DNA of 64,000 bases from Amycolatopsis tolypomycina (GTDB lineage: Bacteria; Actinomycetota; Actinomycetes; Mycobacteriales; Pseudonocardiaceae): NCBI RefSeq assembly GCF_900105945.1, contig NZ_FNSO01000004.1, forward strand, positions 2,480,001 to 2,544,000, given 5' to 3'. Below, in pieces: positions 1-9,592 of the stretch (position 1 is its first letter; each line of letters begins with the position of its first letter). Below the pieces are notes generated by a model. The model saw only the letters and a program-made list of their open reading frames with translations, was not told the DNA's origin and searched no databases. The position numbers and the translations under genes are program-made.

Positions 1-1003
1 CCGCGGTGGACGCCCCGGTGATGTCCGCGGACTTGCCGCTGTGCGCGGCGACCAGGGAGTAGTTCACGCCGACCTGCACCGGCGAGGTGGGCGGGTTCGG
101 GTCACCGCCGCCGAACTGGCTGAAGAACTTCCAGATCTCGGTCTTCGTCCAGCTCCGCGCGCCGCTCTCGCAGCCGGTGCAGCCGTCGACCGGGCCCTGC
201 TGGTGGCCGCCGTCGAACGGCGCCCAGACCACCGGGTAGCCGGTCCGGCAGCCCGAGTAGACGGTCAGGTAGTGGGTTTTGCTGCCCGCGGCGGGCTCGG
301 GGGCGTTCTGCGGGGTGCAGCCGTTGTTGCGGACGAAGGTGTCCCGCAACCCGCGGCCGGCGCCGATGTTGTCCGACACCCCGTGGATGCCGAGGTACGC
401 GACGGGCTGCGTGCCGCCGCTGCACCCGCTGATCGCGCCGGGGGCGGCGATCGCCGCGACCGCGCGGAAGACGGTCGGCCGGGCGCACGCGAGCGCGTAG
501 CTCATCGCGCCGCCGTAGCTGAAGCCCACCGAGAACACCTGCGTCGTGTCGACGCAGAGGTCGTTCGTGATCAGCCGGACCATGTCGTCGGTGAAGGTCA
601 CGTCCTCGCCGCCGGAATTGCCCCAGCCGTTGTTGAGACCCTGCGGCGCCACGAAGATCGTCGAGTTGCCCGACTGCGACTGCATGCCGTAATAGGCCCA
701 GGCGTAGCCGTCGCTGCCGCCGCCGGCGACCTGCTCGGCGGTGCCGCCCAGCCAGTGGAAGCCGAAGGCGAGCCGGTGCGGCAGGCTGTTGTCGTAGGTG
801 TCGGGGATCTTCAGGATGAAGCTGCGGCTCTTGCCGTTGCTCTGGATCGTGCGTTTTCCGCTGGTGAGCGTGGGATTCTTGCCGCAGCCCGCACTCGGCG
901 CGGCCGCCTGCGCGGCGTGGGCGGCCGGGGGAGCGGCGCCCACGGCCAGTACGAGCAGCGCGGCGGTCACGAAGATCCGGAACAGCGATCGTAGCCTGGG
1001 CAT
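1..1003 (-). CDS. Secreted CE1/LpqC-type esterase with ricin-type lectin module (3' end outside window)
   Basis: Alpha/beta hydrolase of the polyhydroxybutyrate depolymerase/feruloyl esterase (LpqC, CE1) group, probably releasing hydroxycinnamoyl or acetyl groups from plant polysaccharide outside the cell. ATG is at 1003. The first ~30 residues form a Sec signal peptide. The nucleophile lies in GFSYGG (Ser162) and the likely catalytic His in FDGGH (His267). The NSGGEDVTF stretch is typical of this group. After a short Pro-rich linker, residues from about 308 (VNYSLVAAHSGKSADITGAS) start a ricin B-type CBM13 module that runs off the window edge. It diverges from the GH127 gene and shares a 250-bp control region rich in palindromes. 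Substrate is inferred from neighbours. Confidence 0.85.
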   Translation of the reverse strand, partial: MPRLRSLFRIFVTAALLVLAVGAAPPAAHAAQAAAPSAGCGKNPTLTSGKRTIQSNGKSRSFILKIPDTYDNSLPHRLAFGFHWLGGTAEQVAGGGSDGYAWAYYGMQSQSGNSTIFVAPQGLNNGWGNSGGEDVTFTDDMVRLITNDLCVDTTQVFSVGFSYGGAMSYALACARPTVFRAVAAIAAPGAISGCSGGTQPVAYLGIHGVSDNIGAGRGLRDTFVRNNGCTPQNAPEPAAGSKTHYLTVYSGCRTGYPVVWAPFDGGHQQGPVDGCTGCESGARSWTKTEIWKFFSQFGGGDPNPPTSPVQVGVNYSLVAAHSGKSADITGASTA

Positions 1004-1097
1004 GCAAACCCCTTCGGCGGGCGGGGAAATCCTCGAGACGGCTGCTCGAGGGTGTTTGCGTTGTAGCACGGATTTCGAATGACCGTCCAGCCGGAAA

Positions 1098-1150
1098 TGA
1101 AAGTTTCAGTTTTGTCGTCGACAATAAAAACGTTTCCGTGAAATTTCACG
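1098..1150. promoter_or_regulatory. Cluster of three palindromes in the esterase/GH127 divergent promoter
   Basis: Three perfect palindromes lie within 53 bp: TGAAA-G-TTTCA (1098-1108), TTGTCG-T-CGACAA (1112-1124) and CGTGAAATTTCACG (1137-1150). The first and third share the TGAAA/TTTCA arms, which recur as TGAAA-A-TTTCA at 43015-43025 before the GH3 gene. They are probable repressor sites for carbohydrate-responsive control. The regulator is not identifiable here. Confidence 0.45.
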
Positions 1151-1197
1151 GGAGATTTGTTCGTCCGGAGCGGGCGCGGGGTCGTGACACGGTGGCT

Positions 1198-1211
1198 TGT
1201 TAGCGCTAACA
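1198..1211. promoter_or_regulatory. LacI-type operator TGTTAGCGCTAACA upstream of GH127
   Basis: Perfect 14-bp palindrome TGTTAGCGCTAACA, ending 42 bp before the GTG start of the GH127 gene. The central CG and GTTAGCGCTAAC form are typical of LacI-family operators controlling glycosidase genes in actinobacteria. A close variant, TGTTAGCGTTAACG, precedes the GH59 gene at 20291. Confidence 0.6.
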
Positions 1212-1253
1212 TGCTCCCGCCGCCCTTCCGTTCACCGACGATCGGAGCACCTG

Positions 1254-3569
1254 GTGACCTCACCCTTCAGCCGGCGGCGGCTGCTGCAAGCCGCCGGAGC
1301 CACCGCCATCGCCTCCGCGGCCGGGTCCGCTGTCGGCTGGGCACCCGCCGCGTCGGCCGCCGTGGCGGCCGGGCCGGTCCGCCCGGACGCCGGGGTGTCC
1401 GCGTACGCGTTCGAGCTCGGCCAGGTGCGGCTGACCGCGAGCCGGTGGCTGGACAACCAGAACCGGACGCAGAATTACCTGCGGTTCGTCGACGTCAACC
1501 GGCTGCTGTACAACTTCCGCGCCAACCACCGGCTCTCCACCGGCGGCGCGGCCACCAACGGCGGCTGGGACGCGCCGAACTTCCCGTTCCGCAGCCACGT
1601 GCAGGGCCACTTCCTGACCGCGTGGGCCCAGCTGTGGGCCGTCGCCGGCGACACCACCTGCCGCGACAAGGCCACCACCATGGTGGCCGAGCTCGCCAAG
1701 TGCCAGGCGAACAACAGCGCCGCCGGGTTCGCCGCCGGCTACCTGTCCGGCTTCCCCGAGTCGGACTTCGACAACCTCGAAGCCGGGCGCCTGAGCAACG
1801 GCAACGTGCCGTACTACTGCATCCACAAGACCATGGCCGGCCTGCTCGACGTGTGGCAGTACATCGGCAGCACGCAGGCCCGGGACGTGCTGCTGAACCT
1901 GGCGGGCTGGGTCGACCGGCGGACCGCGCGGCTCAGTGCCGCGCAGATGCAGTCGGTGCTCAACACCGAGTTCGGCGGCATGAACGCGGTGCTGACCGAC
2001 CTCTACCAGTTCACCGGCGACGCGCGGTGGCTGACCGCCGCGCAGCGGTTCGACCACGCCGCCGTCTTCGACCCCTTGGCCGCCAACCGCGACCAGCTCA
2101 ACGGGCTGCACGCCAACACCCAGATCCCCAAGTGGATCGGCGCCGCCCGGGAGTACAAGGCCACCGGCACCACCCGCTACCGCGACATCGCCACGAACGC
2201 CTGGAACATCACTGTCGGCGCGCACACCTACGCCATCGGCGGCAACAGCCAGGCCGAGCACTTCCGCGCCCCCAACGCCATCGCCGGCTACCTCAACGCC
2301 GACACGTGCGAGAGCTGCAACACCTACAACATGCTCAAGCTGACCCGGGAGCTGTTCGCGCTCTACCCGGATCGCGCCGACCTGGCCGACTACTACGAGC
2401 GGGCGCTGCTCAACCAGATGATCGGCCAGCAGAACCCGGCCGACAGCCACGGGCACGTCACGTACTTCAGCTCGCTCAACCCGGGCGGCCGCCGCGGCGT
2501 CGGCCCGGCGTGGGGCGGCGGCACCTGGAGCACGGACTACAACTCGTTCTGGTGCTGCCAGGGCAGTGGTGTCGAGACCCAGACGAAGCTGGCGGACTCG
2601 ATCTACTTCTACTCCGGGACGACGCTGATCGTGAACCTGTTCCTGCCTTCGGTGCTCAACTGGACGCAGCGGGGGATCACGGTCACCCAGACCACGTCGT
2701 TCCCGGCGAGTGACACGACGACGTTGACCGTGACCGGGAGCGGGACCTGGGCGATGCGGATCCGGATCCCCGGGTGGACCTCCGGGGCGACGATCAGCGT
2801 CAACGGGGTGGCGCAGAACGTCGCGACGACCCCTGGTACCTACGCCACCTTGTCCCGGACCTGGACGTCCGGGGACACCGTCACCGTCCGGCTGCCGATG
2901 AAGGTGGCGCTCAAGGCCGCCAACGACAACGCGAACGTCGCCGCTGTCACCTACGGCCCGGTTGTCCTGGCCGGGAACTACAGCTCGAGCACGCTGCCGT
3001 CGCTCAACCCGGCTTCCGTCACCCGGACCAGCAGTACCGCGCTGACCTTCAGCGCCACCGCGAACGGTTCTTCGGTCAACCTGGTCCCGTTCTACGACGC
3101 GCAGGGTTTTCCCTACACCGTGTACTGGAACACCGGTGGGGCCGGGGCGACCACCTACCGGCTCGTCAACGTGGGGAGCGGGCTGGTGCTCGGCGTCGAG
3201 AACATGTCCACCGCCGACGGCGGCCGGGCGCTGCAGTGGTCGGACAGCGGTACCGCCGACCACAACTGGGAAATGATTCCCGACGGCAGTGCCGTGCGGT
3301 TCCGCAACGCCCACAGCGGGAAGGTGCTCGGCGTCCAGGACATGTCGACCGCCGACGGGGCCCGGGTGCTCCAGTGGGGGGACAACGGGACCGCCGACCA
3401 CCGGTGGACACTGGTCGACCAGGGCGACGGGACCACCAAGATCCGGAACGTCAACAGCGGGAAGCTGCTGACCATCGAGAACGGGTCCACGGCCGCCGGG
3501 GCGTATGCCCTGCAGGGGCCGGACAACGGGGCCGCGGCCAACCGGTGGCGGGTGGTGCGGAACGGGTGA
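1254..3569 (+). CDS. Tat-exported GH127-family beta-L-arabinofuranosidase-like enzyme with C-terminal ricin module
   Basis: Predicted retaining glycoside hydrolase of the former DUF1680 (GH127) family, acting on terminal arabinofuranose or similar sugars outside the cell. GTG at 1254 follows a GGAG site by 6 nt. The N-terminus is a twin-arginine signal (SRRRLLQAAG). Glu353 and Cys355 (in CESCNTYN) and Cys434-Cys435 (in FWCCQGSG) match the zinc-binding and nucleophile set known from GH127 (Glu/Cys/Cys/Cys). Residues ~633-771 form a ricin-type beta-trefoil with repeated STADG.R.LQW units, a carbohydrate anchor. Length is 771 aa. A LacI-type operator lies just upstream. The family also contains other specificities, so the exact sugar is not certain. 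Confidence 0.85.
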   Translation: MTSPFSRRRLLQAAGATAIASAAGSAVGWAPAASAAVAAGPVRPDAGVSAYAFELGQVRLTASRWLDNQNRTQNYLRFVDVNRLLYNFRANHRLSTGGAATNGGWDAPNFPFRSHVQGHFLTAWAQLWAVAGDTTCRDKATTMVAELAKCQANNSAAGFAAGYLSGFPESDFDNLEAGRLSNGNVPYYCIHKTMAGLLDVWQYIGSTQARDVLLNLAGWVDRRTARLSAAQMQSVLNTEFGGMNAVLTDLYQFTGDARWLTAAQRFDHAAVFDPLAANRDQLNGLHANTQIPKWIGAAREYKATGTTRYRDIATNAWNITVGAHTYAIGGNSQAEHFRAPNAIAGYLNADTCESCNTYNMLKLTRELFALYPDRADLADYYERALLNQMIGQQNPADSHGHVTYFSSLNPGGRRGVGPAWGGGTWSTDYNSFWCCQGSGVETQTKLADSIYFYSGTTLIVNLFLPSVLNWTQRGITVTQTTSFPASDTTTLTVTGSGTWAMRIRIPGWTSGATISVNGVAQNVATTPGTYATLSRTWTSGDTVTVRLPMKVALKAANDNANVAAVTYGPVVLAGNYSSSTLPSLNPASVTRTSSTALTFSATANGSSVNLVPFYDAQGFPYTVYWNTGGAGATTYRLVNVGSGLVLGVENMSTADGGRALQWSDSGTADHNWEMIPDGSAVRFRNAHSGKVLGVQDMSTADGARVLQWGDNGTADHRWTLVDQGDGTTKIRNVNSGKLLTIENGSTAAGAYALQGPDNGAAANRWRVVRNG

Positions 3570-3600
3570 TCCGGTCGCCGCCGGCGCACTGCCGCGGGAA

Positions 3601-4941
3601 CTACGGAGCCGGGGAGCTTTCGCGGGCCGGCTCCGGTTCCCTTGTTCGCCGGCGGCCGATCCGGTGGCCCACCGCGGCCATTGTTCCTGCCGCCACGGCC
3701 AGGAAGACCGCCGTCACCAGGATCGCTGCCGCGCTGTTGCCGAGGCCCGGCCCGTTTCCCTTGATCAACGCCACCATGTACGGGGAGACGAAGCCCGCGA
3801 TGTTGCCTATTGCCGTGATGAACGCGATGCCCGTCGCTGCTGCCGCGCCGGCGAGGAGGTAGGGCGCCTGGGCCCAGAACACCGGGAGCGTCGAGATGCA
3901 GCCGATCGCGGCCAGGGTGAACCCGGCCAGGGCCAGTACCGGTGACCCGGTGAGGTTCAGCGCGCTCACCACCAGCCCTGCCACGCCCGCCGTGGCCGGC
4001 CAGACGTAGTGGCGGGTGCGTTCTCCGGTGCGGTCCGAGTGGCGGGCCAGGAGCCACATCCCCAGTGCCGCGAAGACGTACGGGATCGCCGTCAGCCAGC
4101 CGATCTGGGTGGTCGTGAAGGTGCCCAGTTGCTTGACGATCGTGGGGAGGAAGAACGCCATCGCGTACAGGGGGATGATCATCGAGAAGAACGCGAACGA
4201 CATGCCCAGCACGCGCTTGTCCTTGACCACCGCGCGGAAGCTCGCTGCCCGGTGGCCCGCCGACCCGTTGGCCGCGTCCTCGCGTGCGAGCTCCGTGGTC
4301 AGCCAGGTCCGCTGCTGTTCCGTCAGCCAGGTCGCCTGCGACGGCTTGTCGGTCAGGTAGCGGAGCACCACGAACGCCATCAGGAGGCAGGGGAAGCCCT
4401 CGACCAGGAACATGAACTGCCAGCCCGTCAGGCCCCACGGGGTGAAGCCCATCAGCCACGTCGACAGCGGGGCTCCGATGACCGTCGAGATCGGCACCGC
4501 CACGTAGAAGACGCCGATCAGGCGGGCTCGGTGGGCGGCCGGGACCCACTGGCTCAGGTACAGCAGCACGCCGGGGACCAGTCCGGCTTCGGCCACGCCC
4601 AGCAGGAACCTCAGGCCGTAGAAGCTCCATTCGTCCCGCACCAGGAACATCGCCATCGAGACCAGGCCCCAGGTGAACATGATCCTCGCAATCCAGTAGC
4701 GGGCACCCACCCGGTACAGGATCATGTTGCTGGGGACCTCGAAGAGGACGTAGCCGATGAAGAACAGGCCCGCTCCGAGGCCGAATGCCGCTTCGGACAG
4801 GGCGATGTCCGGTTGCATCTCGATCTTGGCTATCGAGATGTTCGTGCGGTCGAGGTAGTTGAGGACGTACACGAAGAAGAGGAGAGCTCCCAGGCGCCAG
4901 GAGATCTTTCTCAACGTGGCGCGTTCCAGGTTGTCCGGCAT
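3601..4941 (-). CDS. MFS transporter, anion:cation symporter (ACS) type
   Basis: 446-residue 12-TM major facilitator protein of the ACS family, whose members import organic or aromatic acids (phthalate, 4-hydroxyphenylacetate, sugar acids) with protons. The N-terminal region has the family signature YVLNYLDRTNISIAK, followed by the conserved GLRFLLGVAEAG segment in the fourth to fifth helix region. A cytoplasmic loop separates the two six-helix halves near residues 200-235. ATG is at 4941. It lies 15 bp downstream of the SDR gene and is probably the last gene of the ALDH-SDR-MFS operon, so its substrate should be oxidised by that pair. It is convergent with GH127 with a gap of only ~30 bp. 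The substrate itself cannot be read from sequence. Confidence 0.85.
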   Translation of the reverse strand: MPDNLERATLRKISWRLGALLFFVYVLNYLDRTNISIAKIEMQPDIALSEAAFGLGAGLFFIGYVLFEVPSNMILYRVGARYWIARIMFTWGLVSMAMFLVRDEWSFYGLRFLLGVAEAGLVPGVLLYLSQWVPAAHRARLIGVFYVAVPISTVIGAPLSTWLMGFTPWGLTGWQFMFLVEGFPCLLMAFVVLRYLTDKPSQATWLTEQQRTWLTTELAREDAANGSAGHRAASFRAVVKDKRVLGMSFAFFSMIIPLYAMAFFLPTIVKQLGTFTTTQIGWLTAIPYVFAALGMWLLARHSDRTGERTRHYVWPATAGVAGLVVSALNLTGSPVLALAGFTLAAIGCISTLPVFWAQAPYLLAGAAAATGIAFITAIGNIAGFVSPYMVALIKGNGPGLGNSAAAILVTAVFLAVAAGTMAAVGHRIGRRRTREPEPARESSPAP

Positions 4942-4956
4942 GGGTTCTCCTTCTGG

Positions 4957-5733
4957 TCAGGTCGGCGGGGTGTAGCGGCCGTCCACCGCTGTCCAGCCAC
5001 CGTCGACCATCAGCGTTGTGCCCGTGACGTACGTTGCTGCGTCCGAGGCCAGGTACACCACCGCTCCCGCCAGCTCCGCCGGCTTGGCCCACCTGCCCAG
5101 TGCGCCCTTCGTCGCGTAGGCGTCGTACCACTCCGGGTTGGCCTTGATCTGGTTCGTCAGCGGGGTTTCCACCACCCCCGGGGCGATGGCGTTCACCCTG
5201 ACGCCTTGTTCGCCGAACTCGGCCGCCGCCGTTTTCACCAGCTGGATCGCTCCCGCCTTCGTGGCCGCGTACACCGCCTGGCCCGGCTCCACCACGTACC
5301 CGCGGACCGAGGAGAAGACCACGATGCTGCCCTGTCCTCTTCGGACCATCCGGCGGCCGAAGGCCTGCAGGACCGTGAACGTGGCCTTGAGGTTGAGGTT
5401 CACCACCCGGTCGAACTCGGCCGGGGTGTAGTCGAGGATCCGCTTGCGGACGTTCGTCGCCGCCGTCAGGACCAGGATGTCCACCTCGCCCAGGCCGGCC
5501 GCCGCCTGCTCGACCGCCGCCGCGTCCGTGACGTCGAGGTCCTGCGCCTCGCCGCCCGCCTCGGCCGCCGTGGCCCGGGCTGTGGCGGGGTCCTTGTCCA
5601 GGCACGTCACCTTGGCGCCGTGGGCCGCCAGTGCCAACGCCGCTTCGCGGCCGATGCCGCCCGCCCCGATCAGCGCCGCGCGCTTTCCGTCCAGGCGGAA
5701 CAAACCTGCGTAGTCGTTCATCGTCTCGCTCAT
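4957..5733 (-). CDS. Short-chain dehydrogenase/reductase (SDR)
   Basis: 258-residue classical SDR, NAD(P)-dependent alcohol or ketone oxidoreductase. The dinucleotide-binding loop is GAGGIGRE near residue 23, the active-site Ser is in VVFSSVRGYV and the Tyr/Lys pair in YAATKAG. The C-terminus YVTGTTLMVDGGW is typical. ATG at 5733 overlaps the TGA of the upstream aldehyde dehydrogenase (ATGA), so the two are translationally coupled. In context it probably oxidises an alcohol, or reduces a ketone, in the same pathway as the dehydrogenase and importer. The Glu-rich coenzyme pocket was not resolved, so NAD versus NADP is open. Confidence 0.85.
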   Translation of the reverse strand: MSETMNDYAGLFRLDGKRAALIGAGGIGREAALALAAHGAKVTCLDKDPATARATAAEAGGEAQDLDVTDAAAVEQAAAGLGEVDILVLTAATNVRKRILDYTPAEFDRVVNLNLKATFTVLQAFGRRMVRRGQGSIVVFSSVRGYVVEPGQAVYAATKAGAIQLVKTAAAEFGEQGVRVNAIAPGVVETPLTNQIKANPEWYDAYATKGALGRWAKPAELAGAVVYLASDAATYVTGTTLMVDGGWTAVDGRYTPPT

Positions 5734-7184
5734 TCCGGCCGGATCACGGCCATGCGGGTCACCGTCAGCTCCTCGATCGCGAACCGGGGGCCTTCCCGGC
5801 CGATTCCGGAGTCCTTCACCCCGCCGTACGGCATGATGTCCGACCGGAAGCCCGGGGCCTCGTTCACGATCACGCCGCCCACCTCCAGCTCCTCGATCGC
5901 CGTGAACGCCGTCGAGAGGGAGCGTGTGAACACGCTCGCGTGGAGTCCGTAGCGGGAGCGGTTGACCAGGTCGAACGCGGCCGGCAGGTCCGGTACCGAA
6001 CGGATCGCCACCACCGGTGCGAAGATCTCCTCGCACCACGCCTCCGCGTCTTCCGGGACGTCCGACAGCACGGTCGGCTCGATGGCCCGTCCCACCCGGC
6101 GGCCGCCGGCCAGGAGCTTCGCTCCCGCTTCCTCCGCCTTCTCGATCCAGCTCAGCGCCCGGTTCGTCGAGGCTTCGTCGATCAGGGGCGCCACCCGGGT
6201 CGCCGGGTCGCGGGGGTCTCCCGTGGTCAGCTCGCCGACGCGGGCCGTCAGCCTGGCGACGAACTCGTCGCGGACCTCGTCGCACACGATCACGCGCTGC
6301 ACCGCGATGCACGCCTGGCCGTTGAAGTAGAAGCCGCCGCGGAGGACCGCGTCCGCCGCTTTTTCCACGTCCGCGTCCGGCGCCACCACCAGTGCCGCGT
6401 TCGAGCCCAGCTCCAGGAGGACCTTGCGGGGTGCCGCGTCCTTCGCGATCCGGTGGCCGACCGCCGCCGATCCCGTGAACGACACCGCCGCCACCCGGGG
6501 GTCCGTGACCAGCAGGCGGCCGACCTCGGCGTCGCCGGTGATCACCTGGACGATCTCCGGCGGGGCGCCGTGGCTGGTCGCCGCCTCGCGGACCAGCTCC
6601 GCCAGCCAGAGGGCCGACAGCGGGGTGGCCGGGGCCGGTTTGCAGATCACCGGGCAGCCCGCCGCGATCGCCGGGGCGATCTTGTGGCCGGCCAACAGCA
6701 ACGGCGCGTTGAAGCCCGCGATGCCCACGACCAGGCCGATCGGCTTCCGCGTCCAGTAGCCGATCAGGCCGGCGCCGGACTCCTGGATGTCCAGGGGCAC
6801 CGTCTCGCCGTGGATGTGGGCCACCTCCTCCGCCGTGGCCGACCAGGTGAACAACGTCCTCGACAGCTCCAGTGCGCAGTCGGCGCGGGTCTTGCCCGTT
6901 TCGGCCACCAGGAGCTCGGTGAACTCCGCCGACCGCGCCCGGATCGCCGCCTCGACGTCCAGGAGGATGGACCGGCGGGCCGCCGAGGTCAGCGCGCCCA
7001 CCCGCTTGACCGCCGCCGCGCCCGCCGCGAGGGCGGTCTCCGCGTCCGCCGGGGAGCCGACCGGTGCCTGGCCCACCACCGATCCGTCGTAGGGGAACAC
7101 CACCGGTGCCGAGGCCGTGCCGGTGATCCAGCCCGGTCCGATCGGCAGCCCGGCTCGCACCGGCGGGACGGCGAAGCCCGTCAT
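5730..7184 (-). CDS. Aldehyde dehydrogenase (benzaldehyde/vanillin dehydrogenase-like)
   Basis: 484-residue NAD(P)+-dependent aldehyde dehydrogenase. The start at 7184 is preferred over an in-frame upstream one because a GAGGAGG ribosome site lies 7 nt before it. The catalytic Cys292 is in FNGQACIAV and the general base Glu258 in LLELGSN, with the family's usual 34-residue spacing. The ELGSN (rather than ELGGK) form and overall length resemble benzaldehyde/vanillin-type enzymes. It is first in an operon with the SDR and MFS genes. A palindromic CTGGTC-G-GACCAG site lies 80 bp upstream in the divergent region shared with hyuA, suggesting GntR control. Confidence 0.85.
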   Translation of the reverse strand: MTGFAVPPVRAGLPIGPGWITGTASAPVVFPYDGSVVGQAPVGSPADAETALAAGAAAVKRVGALTSAARRSILLDVEAAIRARSAEFTELLVAETGKTRADCALELSRTLFTWSATAEEVAHIHGETVPLDIQESGAGLIGYWTRKPIGLVVGIAGFNAPLLLAGHKIAPAIAAGCPVICKPAPATPLSALWLAELVREAATSHGAPPEIVQVITGDAEVGRLLVTDPRVAAVSFTGSAAVGHRIAKDAAPRKVLLELGSNAALVVAPDADVEKAADAVLRGGFYFNGQACIAVQRVIVCDEVRDEFVARLTARVGELTTGDPRDPATRVAPLIDEASTNRALSWIEKAEEAGAKLLAGGRRVGRAIEPTVLSDVPEDAEAWCEEIFAPVVAIRSVPDLPAAFDLVNRSRYGLHASVFTRSLSTAFTAIEELEVGGVIVNEAPGFRSDIMPYGGVKDSGIGREGPRFAIEELTVTRMAVIRPE

Positions 7185-7260
7185 CAGCACCCCTCCTCGG
7201 GTGACGCGCACAGGCGCTGTGCACAGGTAGTACCAGGCAGCTGTGGGCCGCCGGATCGAT

Positions 7261-7279
7261 CAGCTGGTCGGACCAGCTG
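7261..7279. promoter_or_regulatory. FadR/GntR-type operator between the ALDH operon and hyuAB
   Basis: CAGCTGGTC-G-GACCAGCTG is a perfect palindrome with 9-bp arms and 1-bp spacer. Its core CTGGTCnGACCAG matches the known E. coli FadR half-sites (TGGTCnGACCA) and recurs at 16468-16480, with a one-mismatch copy at 13285-13297. It lies between divergent operons 77 bp before one start and ~195 bp before the other. Confidence 0.65.
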
Positions 7280-7474
7280 GTGATGTATCGAGGATGAACA
7301 CGCCGGGCTGGCACGTCAAGCATCTCGGCGAAAATCGGCCCTTACCTGGATGTATGGGACTCCGTTCCGGGTTGGCAAGGTGTCCGACTTGACGTGCGCC
7401 ACATCCGGCGCCCATGATGCGGAGGCTGTATCCAGCGGTGGACCCGTTCGGCCACAAAGGAGTGACTAGCCGGC

Positions 7475-9577
7475 ATGTCCCGTTACCACGTGGCCTCCGA
7501 CATCGGAGGCACCTTCACCGACACCGTCGTGATCGACTCGGCCGGCGCCGTGGGCCGCTACAAGTCCTCGACCGTCCCCGACAACCCCGCGCAGGGCGTG
7601 CTCGACACCCTGGTGCTCGCCGCCGCCGACCGGGGCGTTCCGCTCGAACAGCTGCTCGCCGACGTCGAGGTGTTCGCGCACGGCACCACCGTCGCCACCA
7701 ACGCCATGCTGGAGGGACGCCACCGCCGGGTCGGGCTGATCCAGACCCGCGGCTTCGGGGACACCCTGACCGTCATGCGCGGCTTCAAGGGCATCGGCCT
7801 CGAAGAAGACGAGATCAAGCGCTTCCGGACGCTCGTCAAGCAGCCCCCGGCCGTGCCGCGGCGGCTGATCGCCGAGGTCACCGAGCGCGTCGACTACGCG
7901 GGCCGGGTCGTCTGCCCGCTCGACGAAGCCGACGTCCGGCGGGCCGTGCGCGAGCTGACCGACGCCGGTGCCGAAGTGTTCGCCGTGTCGCTGCTGTGGT
8001 CCTTCGCCAACGACACCCACGAGAAACGCGTCGGGCAGATCATCGCCGAAGAAGTCCCGGGCGCCTCGGTCACGCTGTCCTCGGAGTTCCTGCCGCGGAT
8101 CGGCGAGTACGAACGCACCCTCACCACCGCGGTCAACGCCAGCCTGCGCCCGGTGCTCAAGACGTCCCTCGACTCGTTCGAGCACACGCTCGCCGAGGCC
8201 GGACTGAAGTCCGGGCCGCTGCTCATGCAGTCCAACGGCGGCCTGGCCACCTTCGCCGAGGTCGAGAAGCGGGCGGCCGCCACGGTGATGTCCGGCCCGG
8301 TCGGCGGGGTCGTCGCCTCGCAGTTCCTGGGCGCCCGCAACGGCTACCGCAACATCGTCACCACCGACATGGGCGGCACCAGCTTCGACGTCGGCCTCGT
8401 CCTCGACGGACGGCCCGTCATGTCGAACAAGACCCTCATCGGGCGCGACGAGCTGGCGCTGCCCTCGGTCGCCGTGCGCGCCATCGGCGCGGGCGCCGGG
8501 TCGATCGCCTCGGTGCGGGGCGGCGTCCTGCAGGTCGGCCCCGAGTCCGCCGGGGCCCGGCCCGGGCCCGCCTGTTACGGGCGGGGTGGCACGCGGCCCA
8601 CCGTCGCCGACGCCGACCTCGTGCTCGGCTACCTCAACCCGGGCAACTTCCTCGGCGGCCGGCTGACCCTCGACGTCGAGAAGGCCCGGGCAGCCATCGA
8701 GGAGCACGTCGCCGCGCCGAGCGGGCTGAGCGTCGAGGAGGCGGCCGAAGGCATCAAGACGATCGTCGACGCGCGGATGGCGGACCTCGTCCGGCAGGTC
8801 ACCGTCGAGCAGGGGTACGACCCCACCGACTTCGCCGTGTTCGCCTACGGCGGCGCCGGGCCGCTGCACGCGTTCTCCTACGGCGCCGAGCTGGGCTGCC
8901 CGCAGATCGTCGTCCCGATCACCGCGTCGGTGCACTCGGCGTTCGGCATCGGCTGCTCGGACCTCACCATGGTCGAAGAGCTGTCCAAGCCGATGCAGAC
9001 CCCGCCGGGCACCACCGACCACGCCGCGGCCCTGGCGCCGGACGAGCTCAACGCGACCTTCGACGAGCTGGCCGCTCGCGCCCGCCGCGACCTCGTCGCC
9101 GCCGGAGCCGCCGAGAGCAGCATCTCCTACGGCAAGTTCGTGGAGATCCGGTTCCGGGCCCAGATCCACGTCCTCACCGTGCCGATCGACGCCGGCGAGA
9201 TCACCGCGGCCGACGTCGACGCGATGGTCGAGCGGTTCGTCGAGCTCTACGAAGGCCGGTTCGGCAAGGGGGCCGCGTTCCTCGAGGGCGGCGTCGAAAT
9301 CACCACCTTCCGGGTCGTCGCCACCAGCCCGGTGCCGCGCGCGGAGTTCGACACCGGCGCCCTCGCCACGCAGGATGCGCCCGAGCCGGGCACGCGCCCG
9401 GTGTTCTCCGGCGGGCAGTGGCGCGACGCCACCGTGTACCGCACCGAGCACCTGCGCGACGGCCTGCGCATCGAAGGCCTCGCCATCGTCGAGCTGCGGG
9501 ACACCACCGTGGTGATCGGCCCCGGCCAGGACGCCGAGGTCGACCGTTTCGGCGACATCGTCATCCAGCACCGCTGA
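7475..9577 (+). CDS. hyuA: Hydantoinase A / acetone-acetophenone carboxylase ATP-binding subunit
   Basis: 700-residue hydantoinase/oxoprolinase A-type protein. This family activates its substrate with ATP, either for hydantoin ring opening or, in acetone/acetophenone carboxylases, for phosphorylation of an enol and bicarbonate. The N-terminal DIGGTFTDTV phosphate loop and central TTDMGGTSFDVGLV loop mark the actin-like ATPase fold, and AIGAGAGSIA and FAYGGAGPLH are family signatures. ATG is at 7475 with AAAGGAG upstream. It is followed 15 bp later by hyuB and is clearly co-transcribed with it. The partner's Cys-rich tail favours a carboxylase rather than a hydantoinase role. Confidence 0.8.
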   Translation: MSRYHVASDIGGTFTDTVVIDSAGAVGRYKSSTVPDNPAQGVLDTLVLAAADRGVPLEQLLADVEVFAHGTTVATNAMLEGRHRRVGLIQTRGFGDTLTVMRGFKGIGLEEDEIKRFRTLVKQPPAVPRRLIAEVTERVDYAGRVVCPLDEADVRRAVRELTDAGAEVFAVSLLWSFANDTHEKRVGQIIAEEVPGASVTLSSEFLPRIGEYERTLTTAVNASLRPVLKTSLDSFEHTLAEAGLKSGPLLMQSNGGLATFAEVEKRAAATVMSGPVGGVVASQFLGARNGYRNIVTTDMGGTSFDVGLVLDGRPVMSNKTLIGRDELALPSVAVRAIGAGAGSIASVRGGVLQVGPESAGARPGPACYGRGGTRPTVADADLVLGYLNPGNFLGGRLTLDVEKARAAIEEHVAAPSGLSVEEAAEGIKTIVDARMADLVRQVTVEQGYDPTDFAVFAYGGAGPLHAFSYGAELGCPQIVVPITASVHSAFGIGCSDLTMVEELSKPMQTPPGTTDHAAALAPDELNATFDELAARARRDLVAAGAAESSISYGKFVEIRFRAQIHVLTVPIDAGEITAADVDAMVERFVELYEGRFGKGAAFLEGGVEITTFRVVATSPVPRAEFDTGALATQDAPEPGTRPVFSGGQWRDATVYRTEHLRDGLRIEGLAIVELRDTTVVIGPGQDAEVDRFGDIVIQHR

Positions 9578-9592
9578 CCGGAAGGACACAGC

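Noticed and set aside
1260..3401. Long open frame on the minus strand inside GH127
   Set aside because: Shadow frame of high-GC coding DNA: Arg/Gly/Val-rich, no domain, no ribosome site; the plus-strand GH127 protein explains the region.
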